Source: Chelonoidis abingdonii (taxonomy: Eukaryota; Chordata; Testudines; Testudinidae). From it: 64,000 nt of DNA. Location of the stretch: the NCBI RefSeq assembly GCF_003597395.2, contig NC_133777.1, forward strand, positions 64,623,522 through 64,687,521. The letters are read 5' to 3'. The position numbers and the translations under genes were made by a program. Below the pieces are notes generated by a model. That model saw nothing but the letters and a program-made list of their open reading frames with translations. It had not been told where the DNA came from and made no database searches. Positions 22,511 through 32,856 of this stretch are shown piece by piece. Within the stretch, counting starts at the first letter, position 1. The number at the start of each line of letters is the position of its first letter.

Positions 22511-24789
22511 AAAAAAAGAGCAGGCAGCCTGGGAGTAGGGGAAGCTTATTTGGAGGTAAGATGTAATGGTAGAGTGAGAAGACACCTTCAGAAAGATGCG
22601 GAAGTGTTACAGAACAAACAGGAATGAATGCAGTTCTGAATAGATCTGGGAAGCACACAGTGTAGAAGACAGTCATATGCTTGCTGGAGGATATATCTGT
22701 GCAGTCGCCTTTGAGGGGACGTCAGAAAGGGACAGATGATGCAGGGGCCATTCCACAGCTGGTGATCAGCAAGACGTAGAGGTGCCCTTGCCCCGATCCC
22801 TGTTCTAGGATCTGGGAGGTGGGGTGGTGGATCAAACACTAAAGGGGATCTGCACAATCCAAGGATTCCTCTGCATAGGGGAAGAACATCACTGGCTTTA
22901 GGACTGCTTTGTTCTGCAAGTGCAATACAAAGCAGCTCTAGCACTCTCTGTAAAACAGGGTTGGACTTCTCCTCCTGGAGCCTCACTGCCATGCCACTCT
23001 TGGCTCTCTGAGCTGGTTCTTTCTCTTTCACATGGAGTGTTTGCACTCTGAGTAGTGCTTTTGAAGAGTGAAGTCTTGACTGAAAGTTGTGTGATGTAGA
23101 GGGCAAGTATGTCAACAGTATTTGTCAAGGTTAATGTTAAAATCCCTGCCTGGGATTTCTCTGATAATACGCCAGGTGGTGCCGTGGATGTTTGCTGAGA
23201 CAATATGTAATTACTTTTCTTGTTCTGCTAGTACAGTTTAAAAAGGCTGTGTGGGTTTTACCTTATCACTTGCCCCCTCCTCTTACTCTGGCTGCCTGTG
23301 GCTCACTGGTATCAGTATGTCTTCTTGAAATGTCTCTGAGCTCAGTGGATATGACCTCAATTACTCCTTCCTTTCCCTCCCTTCTCATCCCTCCCTAAGC
23401 ACTAGCGAATTTTCTTCTTTACATTTACATTATGACTAAGAGAAATGACCCCCTGACCTTCAAGCTAACTCAATCCACGAACCTTCAGTCTGTCATCTGC
23501 TATGAAACATTCAGTGCTGTACGGAGGCACGCTGTATCATCATGTTATTTAGATAATCTCTTATTAGAACTGAGTAGAAAAAGGTTAAAAACTAGATCAG
23601 CTTTTTGAAGCAACAATATTTTTCACTTCAAGTGAAAAAGCAGAGTCCATGGTTTTACTACTACCAGGCTGGAGTCATCTTAGTCCTTAAATTCCTGCAG
23701 TTGAAAAGCCCTTTTGAATAGCAGCATGTTCCTCTTTGATGTCTTTCTGCTACTCTCCTAGCTCATGTCTGGTTGTCAAGATGATCTTGTAGAGGTCCCT
23801 GAGTCCAACCTGCTGCTGCTCCGATTCCCTATGCAGTGAAATGTGAAATTGCAGTCTTCTGCAACTTGAGTGCAAATGGCTTATACTAAAGCAAGCAGCA
23901 GTGCATGTAATGGTAATGGTCATGAAAAGAAAGTTTGCAGCAAATCACTCCAATGTATGAGGTCTGGGAGAAGGTCGTTACAATGCTGATGTTTGGACTG
24001 AAGTTAGAATTTTATGTGTATTCCTGCAAATATTTTATCAGCTTTATGGGTGAATGTGACAGCTGTTCCTTCTCGTAGGTTCTTCTTGGGTAAAAAAGCT
24101 AGCTTCATCTATGTGAAGGAATACATAACAGAGCAATGAGTCACTGAAACCTGGATGGCTAGAGGTCACATTCACATCACTAATCGCATGTAATCCAGTG
24201 ATCAAATGGTCACTTACACATTATACATAAAACACTTGCAAGCTTCCAGCCACTGATGCCCTGCGTTCAAACCAAACTGCATACATAATGGATTGCACGG
24301 AGGTCTTTTTTAAAAAAAAAAAAAAGAAAGAAAAAAATAAAGAGCAAATTATGATCAAATTGCAAATGCAGTTAGCAGCAGCAATTTGGTTTGTGTTTTA
24401 CTTAAATGTTACTGACCCTCAGAATTATTATTGCAGACAAAGGTGCCAACAGTCAATAAAGCAGAGGTAGGAGTTAATGTATACAGACACACCTCAAATT
24501 CTGTGCTACTTAAGACTTCTCATAAATAACTCATTGTGTGATACTACAGAAGCACTAAAAAGAGGAATGGCACAGCCCATCTTCACCAATTACTTTTATA
24601 GTCCCAAAACTAGTTCAGCTTTGACTTTCCTCTCCTTCCATCTCTCTACTTTGGACCTTTTTCTCCCCTAAAAGGTATTTTAATTTGAGAAGAAAACCAA
24701 AACCTGTTTTACTTTGGGAGCAGGGGGTGGATTTCTCCCCCCATCCCCCATGCTGTATATTCACAAATGGTTGGTTTTATTGTTTGTTT
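22511..24789. other. Unassigned stretch
   Basis: Contains a 175-codon minus-strand open frame (23115-22588) without recognisable domains, and an A-rich run at 24310-24345. No support for a gene. Confidence 0.45.
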
Positions 24790-24805
24790 GTTTGTTTTTG
24801 CGTTT

Positions 24806-24900
24806 TAAAAGGCCAGAAGGGACCTTCATGGTCATTTAGTCTGACCTCCTCCATAACACAGGCCATAGAACCCACCCAATAAATTCTGCATCGAGCAAAA
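24806..24900 (-). mobile_element. CR1 3'-end fragment (older subfamily)
   Basis: The 'aggccagaagggacc...tcatttagtctgacctcc...aacacaggccatagaac' order is the complement of the tail seen at the end of the CR1 at 61340-61450 ('ggcctgtgttgtac...gaccagatgatcacaatggtccc'). It is a short solo 3' fragment. Confidence 0.75.
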
Positions 24901-25636
24901 GACTATTTCATTAGTTGCAGATTAGAAGGGTATTTGAATATGCAATCACTTGTCACAAAGCAAAACACTTTTTCTACTGCTCCACAAAGCCACAGTTTAT
25001 TTTAGGAAAGACAAATCCGCCTCTCCTGCCCCAAATCTAGACATCCAAGTATATGGTGTGTTTATGTATGGCATTTATTATTTCCTTAGTTTCTTCCTCC
25101 TCCTCTCTTTTCCCTTTTCAGTCTCGCTATATCTGTGTTTATTGTGCCTGCTTTCTACTTCATTTTAACTCCTTTTTCTCCCCCCCATTTGCCCCTTTCC
25201 CCACAATCTCTTCCAAATGAAACTCAAACTCAGTCTTGTTCACTCTAAAGACAAACCTTCAAATTCACAAAGTTCAGATGGTGAAGAAAAGGTCAAGCAT
25301 CCCGAACTGGAAGTGGGTGGCATGTAAACTCAATAATACAATTTGGCTGAGTGATGAAAGTTAGAAAAATCCTGACACAATTACTGGCAGAAAACAACTT
25401 GCTAAGACATATATCGAGAAGGCAATCTTATAACATATATTATATGACCTTCTCATGAACAAACTAGGGAAATACAACCTAGATGGAGTTATTGTAAGGT
25501 GGATGCATAACTGGTTGGAAAATCATTCCCAGAAAGCAGTGGTTCACAGTCATGCTGGAAGGGCATAACGAGTGGGATCCCGTAGGGATTGATTCTGGGT
25601 CCAGTTCTGTTCAATATCTTTATCAATGATTTAGAT

Positions 25637-25969
25637 TAGTGTTTCTCAAACTTGGGATGCCACTTGTGTAGGGAAAGCCCCTGGCGGGCCGAGCCGGTTT
25701 GTTTACCTGCCACATCCGCAGGTTTGGCCAATCGTAGCTCCCACTGGCTGCGGTTCTCAGCTCCAGGCCAATGGGAGCTACTGGAAGCAGTGGCCAGTAT
25801 GTCTCTTGGCCTGTGCTGCTTCCCGCAGCTCCCACTGGCCTGGAGCAGTGAACCGCAGCCAGCGGGAGCTGCGATTGGCTGGACCTGCGGACGCGGCAGA
25901 TAAACAAACTGGACCGGCCTGCCAGGAGCTTTCCCTACACAAGCAGCATCCCAAGTTTGGGAAACATTG
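25637..25969. mobile_element. Hairpin hAT-like MITE in CR1
   Basis: Termini TAGTGTTTCTCAAACTTGGG and CCCAAGTTTGGGAAACATTG are inverted copies. Flanking 8-mers ATTTAGAT and ATTTAGTT are a target duplication with one mismatch. The arms pair far inward: 'ggctgcggttctcagctcc' at 25747 complements 'ggagcagtgaaccgcagcc' near 25843. The insert sits inside the CR1 codons for IND-L just before the FADD box. Confidence 0.9.
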
Positions 25970-26724
25970 ATTTAGTTAATGGTTTAGAGAGTACACTTAT
26001 AAAGTTTGCAGATGATACCAAGCTGGGAGGGGTTGCAAGTACTTTGGAGGATAGGATTAAAATTCAAAATGATCTGGACAAACTAGAGAAGTGGTCTGAA
26101 GCAAATATGATGAAATTCAATAAGGAAAATGAAAGTACTCCACTTAGGAAGGAACTTCAGTTGCACACATACAAAATGGGAATGACTGCCTAGGAAGGAG
26201 TACTGCGGAAATTGATTCTGGGGTCAGTGGATTCACAAGCCAAATATGAGTCAACAGTGTAACACTGTTTGCAATAAAAAGCAAAATCCTTCTGGGATGG
26301 ATTAGCAGAGTGTTGTAAGCAAGACACGAGAAGTAATTCTTCTGCTCCACTCCACGCTGATTACGTCTCAGCTGGAATTTGTGTCAGTTCTGGTGCCACA
26401 TTTCAGGAAAGATGTGGACAAATTGGAGAAAGGAGAGCACCAAAATGATTTAAAGGTCAAGAAAATATGATCTATGAGGGAAGATTGAAAAAACTGTGTT
26501 TTTTTAAATCTGGAGAAGAGAAGACTGAGAAAGGACATGATAACAGTTTTTCAAGAACATAAAACTTGTTACAAGGAGGTGGGAGGAAAAATGTTCTTCT
26601 TACACTCTGAGGATAGGACAAGAGCAATGGGTTTAAATTGCAACAAGGGCGGTTTAGGGTGGGCATTAGGAAAAACCTCACAGCTTGCAGAGTGGTTAAG
26701 CACTGGAATAAATTGCCTAGGGAG

Positions 26725-27890
26725 TGTAGTCTGATTTAAGTATACTAATAACAATTATTTAATTTACAAATTTCATTTGATTTTAATTTAATTAATTAAT
26801 AAATAATAATATTAATTAGTATGGATTATAGGCTCACCAGTCTGTTTGATCAGAAGATAAAAGTTCTTGTCCCGAATCAGGCTCCACAGAATTTATAAAG
26901 GACCTCAAGGTATGACAGGAAGCTCACACTGAGACAGATATAGTTGTAAAGACTTTTTATTAAATCAATTAAATAGTAAGTAAATGTAAAATAGCCAGAG
27001 TTACAAATTACAATTGCATTATTGTTATTAAAAGACACATATGGTAATATAGTATTATATGCAACAAAGCTTTGGTTGATTATTCTTTACACCCTTCCTT
27101 TGATAACATGGTAGTAACAAACAGACCAGCTTGTTGTCAGATTTCTCAATTCTTGAGTGAGAATGCATGCTTAGAAAAATCTGATGCTAAAAGCTATCAA
27201 AATAACTTAGGATTTACTGACTAACTTAAAATCAAAACCTAATAAACAACTAAGATAAACTTAGGAAACCAAGCTTAGCCTAGTTCCTTTGAAACTTAAA
27301 GTTTAAGAAGAACAAGTATAGCCTACTAATCGTAGTACGTCATGAGATAGATAGAATAGATAGAGTGAAAACAGAATGTTAGTGAAAACGATAGTGCTCT
27401 AGCGAGGTAGGTCACCTTTTTATAGGGCACAAGTGCCGGAAATCCTTCCTCCTATACCCAAATTTGATTCCTCACCCACAAAATGTTAGGGTGCGCTTAC
27501 TTCATAGGCTAGTATGTTTGTGCATATTGATGACACGTATGTACGCACATACGTTTTCTTGTGGTGTACCTGTTAAGTTTGTGGGTACAACACTGAACAC
27601 CCCCCTATGCCTTTCTTCATTGTCTATTGGTCTAGGTAAAGGTTTTAGACATAGGCGTGGGTACTTATCTATTTAGGTAACAAGATGAAGGTCAACTTTA
27701 CTTTCTGGATAAAAAGTCTTAATTTAGATATGCTAACTTTGCCTTAGCTTAACATACTGGAAATGGCCTGTAGGTCTCTTGTATTACAGCCAAACTTACT
27801 TTAATATAAATTTATAAACCTATTACAATAAACCAAATACTTAAACTATAAGAAAAATTTATAGGACTAAGGTTAGTCCTGTAGGCTACA
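26725..27890. mobile_element. Solo-LTR-like insertion, 4-bp TSD GGAG
   Basis: A 1,166-bp AT-rich block beginning TGTAGTC and ending GGCTACA, flanked by GGAG on both sides (26721-26724 and 27891-27894). Removing it restores the CR1 context 'gcctagggaggtggtcgaatctc'. No coding frame, so a solo LTR is the simplest reading. The family is not recognised; the 4-bp duplication fits several retrovirus-like groups as well as some Gypsy elements. Confidence 0.75.
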
Positions 27891-28213
27891 GGAGGTGGTC
27901 GAATCTCTATCATTGAAGATTTTTTAAGAGCAGGATGGACAAACACCTCTCGGGGAGGTCTAGATAATACTTAGTCCTGCCTTAAGTGCAGGGGACTGGA
28001 CTGGATGACTTTTCGAGGTCCCTTCCAGTTCTATGCTTCTATGATTATGTTGTATCTCCATGTTAGTAAACAAGTGTAAGCATGGCAGCTCCATGTCACA
28101 TAGGTACTTAAGTGCCTTGCCGAGTCAGGGCCCTAACTAACATCTCCCTATCTGGAAACAGGAGATAATCAGTAGTGAACTAATAATAAAGTAGAAATTT
28201 GAGGTTCTACTGT

Positions 28214-28533
28214 AAGTGGCAGAACCAGAGTTACAAACACCTCAGAAATGGAGGTTTGTGTGTAACTCTGAAATGTTCCCAACACTGAACAAAACATTGT
28301 TCTTTAAAAAGTTTACAGCTGAACATTGAGTTAATACAGCTTTGAAACTTACTATACTGAAGAAGAATGCTGCTTTCCCTTTATTTTTTTAGTAGTTTAA
28401 CAGTTCTGTACTGTATTTGCTTCCTTTTTTGGTGTCTGCTGCTGCCTGATTGGGTACTTCTGGTTCCAAATGAGGTGTGTGGTTAACTGGTCAGTTTGTA
28501 ACTCTGGTGTTTGTAATTCTGAGGTTCTATTCT
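28214..28533. mobile_element. Unclassified MITE with long terminal inverted repeats
   Basis: The left edge (AGTGGCAGAACCAGAGTTAC followed by AAACACC) and right edge (GTAACTCTGGTGTTTGTAATTCTGAGGTTCTA in two overlapping parts) are imperfect inverted copies around a T-rich interior. The same type of termini is a common turtle repeat from memory. The target duplication is not resolved. Confidence 0.5.
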
Positions 28534-30036
28534 TGGAACCAGCACCAATGGGTTGTTCATGTGATGTGAATACAAGTGAACATAATATAAGTGAAACTCT
28601 GTGACTAAAATCTGTGCACACCCAGGTCTTGGACTCACTTGCATTTGGCCTAGTTTTCCAAGCATTTGTACATGGCCATAGTGTGGAGAATGAGGGAGAT
28701 AACCGTTATTTTATGTGAATATTATACATATCTCAGTTTATCTGCTTGATATTATTCTGACTGACTGCATGGAATTAAATCAAAAGAGGCTTTTAGAGGT
28801 GGAGAGATGGTATCTTCAGGGAGAATACTATGGGTCCTTAAGAGAAACTGTGGGTAAGTGTGCCCTTACAAAGCAGGATGACAGGCCTATTCTTCTAAGG
28901 CCAGAGGCTAAGCTCAAGAGAACACTAGCCCATAAAAAAACCACAGCCTAGAGTAAAAAGGAGGGGAAGAGGGCAGCAGCTTCTCAGAGAGAGTCACTGT
29001 GATAGTCCTGCAGTCTCAGCCTAAGGTAGCATTTCTGAGGATGTGGCTGAAATAGCTAGTTTCTCCTAAGCTTTGGGAGAGATGATGAGGCAGTCAAGCC
29101 CAGGTATGCAGATCTCTTGTGAGGTTAACCCTTTCTCCTAGCTTGCTGTGAACCTCTGGGTGACTTGACAACATCTGTTTAGAAAGAACTTTTTTGAATC
29201 ATTTCAGTCAGCCGCTGCTCATAGACACCCAAAGAAGCACACCTTGCAGGTTGACAATTGCAGTTGAGCTTGTTGTATTAACACCAATGGAAATAGGATG
29301 CATTAGAAATGTGACTGTCAGTGTCTGGTCACAGACATATTGACTCAACAGTGCTGCTGCGGTTAGACTTACAATTTTGTTTCTTATGTGGGTTTTATAT
29401 TGTTTCATTTCTGAATGTTCAGAGTATTCAGTAGTTGTTAATGAGCACAACAGAGAAAAGGAGAACCCCTTTCTGTTCCATGCACACAAGTATGCAGATA
29501 AAGCTACATGCCCTTCAATCAGATTTTTAAAACTGGGATTTTGCTGCTGTTATACTTTACCCTGGCAATTTGGTGCTCATTCTAGTTACTGAGTTCCCTT
29601 TTCAGAAAAAGTACTGTACACAGAAGAGTCAAGAAGGGGGGAGAAAAATCATGTCCATACCAAATAACTAAGTTCCCTAGAGCACAGATTTTACCAACTT
29701 TTTAAATATCTGTTTGTTTTCCCAGAAGAGAGCACAAAAGAAGCAGTGATATTGTGTCATGATGACAGAATCCCCAGGAAAGCATAAAATTTAATAATGG
29801 AGACCCTACACTCTCACACTCTCTCACCACAGAAAATTCTCTTGCTAAATTCATTTGAGACTGAAGTTGGGCAGGGCAATTTTTCTCTCTTATGCTGACA
29901 ATTCCATAGACATACAATGTGTTTATTCAACAACCACAAGAGCACATATCTATACAGATATTATATAAGTTATTAGTATTAATGGGACTTGGCACAAAGG
30001 CTAACAATCTTAATTTTAGGCATTTTCAAAATAAGA
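28534..30036. other. Unassigned stretch
   Basis: AT-rich sequence without a supported gene or bounded repeat. Short frames have no recognisable similarity. Confidence 0.5.
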
Positions 30037-30041
30037 AATGC

Positions 30042-30225
30042 TATGGGGGAGGGATAGCTCAGTGGTTTGAGCATTGGTGTGCTAAACCCAGGGTTATGAG
30101 TTCAATCCTTGAGGGGGCCATTTAGGGAACTAGGGCAAAATCTGTCTGGGGATTGGTCCTGCTTTGAGCAGGGGGTTGGACTAGATGACCTCCTGAGGTC
30201 CCTTCCAACCCTGATAATCTATGAT
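30042..30225 (+). mobile_element. tRNA-derived SINE with CR1-like tail (turtle Cry/TLS type)
   Basis: A polymerase III box A (TAGCTCAGTGG, 30055-30065) and box B (GTTCAATCC, 30100-30108) are both good matches to the consensus. The 3' part carries 'ttggactagatgacctcctg' and 'aggtcccttccaaccctg', the tail shared with CR1 LINEs, which is thought to let the LINE machinery mobilise the SINE. A 5-bp AATGC occurs on both sides (30037-30041 and 30226-30230) and may be the target duplication. Confidence 0.92.
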
Positions 30226-30663
30226 AATGCCACTTCCCACAACTTGGGTTGAAAAACAGTGTGAAATTTCCCTGATTGTACACTTTTGTCCAACCCACAC
30301 CACAGACCTCTTTGGGTCTTATTTTAAGGCATAACAGGATAAATCCTTCCTCCAGTCTATGAAAGTTCTCTTGTGGACTTGTGTGTCCTTACAAACCTAG
30401 GTTTAAATGAATAATGCTTTCACAAGGTTTTCTCTCCTTGCTTCTGGCATTTCCTAGAGGCAATAGTCCTGGCAGTGTTGTAAAAACTTGGGCTTGATGC
30501 GTCTCTTCAGTTCTGCTGCCAGAGTGGAGCAAAGATTGGAAGAGCTGGAGTGAGATGAATATAAGAAGGGGAAAATGGCTCTGCTTTAGGATTTAGAGGT
30601 TGGAGCTCTGTGGTTTAAAGGAGGCAAGCTGGAAAGTGGGTGGACCAGGCGAGCAGCCACTCT

Positions 30664-32510
30664 GGCCTGGTCTACACTACGCGTTTAAATCCATTTAAAG
30701 AGCGTTAAATCGATTTAACGCTGTACCCGTCCACACTACAATGCCCTTTATATCGATATAAAGGGCTCTTTAAATTGATTTCGTCCACCCCGACGAGAGG
30801 AGTAGCACTAAATTCGATATTAACAGTTCGGATTACGGTTAGTGTGGACGGAAATCGACGTTATTGGCCTCCGGGCGGTATCCCACAGTGCAACACTGAC
30901 CGCTCTGCACAGTATCTGAACTCGGATGCAGCGGGCAGTTTAACAGAAAAGCCGCAACTTTTGAAATTACCTATTCCTGTTTGCCCACATGGAGCTCTGA
31001 TCGCATTGGTGGCGATGCAGTCTCAAATCCAAAAAGAGCTCCATCATGACCTACGTGCATACTAGATCTGATCGCTTATGGGGAGACAAATCTATGCTCA
31101 AGCTCATTACAGACCGAAATGCCAAGCGTTGAAAAAAATAATCCAGGATACACTGTGCGCTGACAAGCGTAACGGGAAGCGAGACTCAAATGGACTCTCA
31201 TGGATGCGGGGTACTGAGGATCACTATCCACAGTCCACAGCGTCTCTGAAAGTATTTGATTCTTGGTGACTCCCAATGTCTGTAGTTCAAACCCAGTGTC
31301 TGGCGCTGGTTCAGGATAGCTCCTCAGTCCCCCCCCCCCCATGTGAAAGAAAAGGAAAGCATCATTTTTCTTTGCCTTCTTTCAATGTCACCCTTGTACT
31401 GAATCTTGCGGGGTAGTCATGCTCAGCAGTGAAGAGTATTATCCCTCTTCTCCCCCTCCCCGGTGTAGATGGTACAAATGACTGATCCTTCATTGTCCAT
31501 CAGCCCGTTTATGCCCTGTCTGCTCAGTAAGGCTGCCGGAGTGCCTGGGTAGACATGGAAGACTCCCATTACCCAGTAGATGACAGATGCTGTACCGTCT
31601 TCTCTGCAACTGGGTGACTTCATCACCTCCTCCCTTTTCCTGTGTAAGAAAGATTCTGTGCACTGCCTGGACTTCATAGCCTGGAGCTGCCGTCCCCCTC
31701 ATTTATCTCACTAACAAGTCTGTTTTATCCTGCTTTTATATACTCATACACAACTGGGGTTGACTGCTCAATGTAGCCAGAAGGGGAGAAGAAGCAATGG
31801 GTGGAGTTTTGCCGGGCACCCCCTGTTATACTGAATGAGCAAAGCTGTCTTGATACACTGATCCTCTAATTACACTTCCCTTAATTCTAGCAGACTGATC
31901 TATTTAGCACCATTAGAGGATTGACTCATCCAAGTAGTCAATCTCAAATTATGCTTTTGCGTTCGCCCCTGGCCTATTTCCCATCACTCATATAGCAGCG
32001 GACATTACAGAGGGAGAGATAACCTCATCTCCTTGCTAGTTTCTCACTAGACAGTGCAAATGATCCGTACCGCTCTTGCTATCATGCAAAAGCAGTGAAT
32101 CTATTGTGGAGCGCTGAGTATTGCCCTCTCTCCGCGGCATCCATACAACATACGGCCAAAAAAAAAGCTGACCAGCCTCCTATGTTTGCCAGCCTGTCTC
32201 AGCCATCCAGGGAACGGTCGCAAAAGGATTGTCAGCTGAGTTTACCCGGAGGAATACGACTGACGACAATTTACCAAACCACCTGCAACAATAATGATTT
32301 CCACCAGATTCCAAGGCTGGGGAACTGCTGACTTGAATACTCAGAAAGCTCCCACAATGCAACGCTTCAGAACTTGACGTGAGCCTCGGACCATGGACGC
32401 ACAACGACCGACTTACTGCATAGATTTGCGCATGAAATTCAATTTATAATATCAGTTTTATAAAACCGATTTTAGCTAATTTGATATTATCTCGTAGTGT
32501 AGACGTGGCC
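30664..32510. mobile_element. 1.85-kb Harbinger-like element with possible Myb/SANT remnant
   Basis: Ends GGCCTGGTCTACAC and GTGTAGACGTGGCC, flanked by TCT on both sides (30661-30663 and 32511-32513). Outer parts match the element at 16642-17636. The interior is larger than in the MITEs and includes CG-containing tracts, a C(13) run near 31330, and a short region (31055-31160) resembling the start of a Myb/SANT-like DNA-binding domain. No transposase with a DDE pattern is visible, so it is probably non-autonomous. Confidence 0.82.
30985..31160 (+). pseudogene. Possible Myb/SANT-like protein remnant
   Basis: Within the Harbinger-like element the plus strand reads MQSQIQKELHH at about 31015-31047, then after a stop or frame change DLIAYGETNLC at about 31061-31093. 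The second peptide resembles the DLIAxWGDE start of Myb/SANT-like domains found in the accessory protein of PIF/Harbinger transposons. It is then cut by a stop at about 31161. In intact PIF/Harbinger elements the Myb-like protein works with the transposase. Only a short stretch supports the call and it was not checked by search. Confidence 0.4.
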
Positions 32511-32856
32511 TCTATGAAGCATGGAGCCCTGAGTCAAGAAACAAAACTTCATAGTGAAAGGAATAGGGTAACTCTAATGAGAAAATTATTAATTTGTGGT
32601 AGTAATTTCCTTTAGAGAAAGTTGCTAACATGCAGCTGCAGCACAGGAGTTGCCATATCGTGGAGGAGGGAAGCTCTCTGAGAGCATTTGGAGGGAGAGC
32701 TCCTCCATAGGTCTAACAATTGTGGGGCCCCAGCCAGATAGTGGCTCAGTGTTCTGAGAATCCATGTAAAGTGTATTAGGTGCAGTAAATGGGGTTTGTA
32801 AAATCTATTGTTAACCAGGAGGGTGCCATTCTGAGTCACTTCCTATTTCTTATTTG

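Larger units (their letters stand above)
25440..28048 (+). mobile_element. CR1 LINE, RT to 3' end, interrupted twice
   Basis: From about 25450 the plus strand encodes late RT pieces. After the hAT insert, the frame from 25975 gives ESTLIKFADDTKLGGV, which contains the catalytic FADD box of CR1 RT, followed by LEDRIKIQNDLDKLEKW. The rest is frameshifted. The 3' tail (27955-28048) has the standard 'ggactggactggatgac' and 'cccttccagttctatg' blocks. Inserts are at 25637-25969 and 26725-27890. It is 5' truncated. Confidence 0.88.

Noticed and set aside
22588..23115. 175-codon minus-strand open frame
   Set aside because: No recognisable domain, no splice or exon context, and similar open lengths occur by chance in a window this size.
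30042..30120. A functional tRNA gene
   Set aside because: Box A and box B are present, but the sequence continues into a SINE body and CR1-like tail and has no cloverleaf 3' end.
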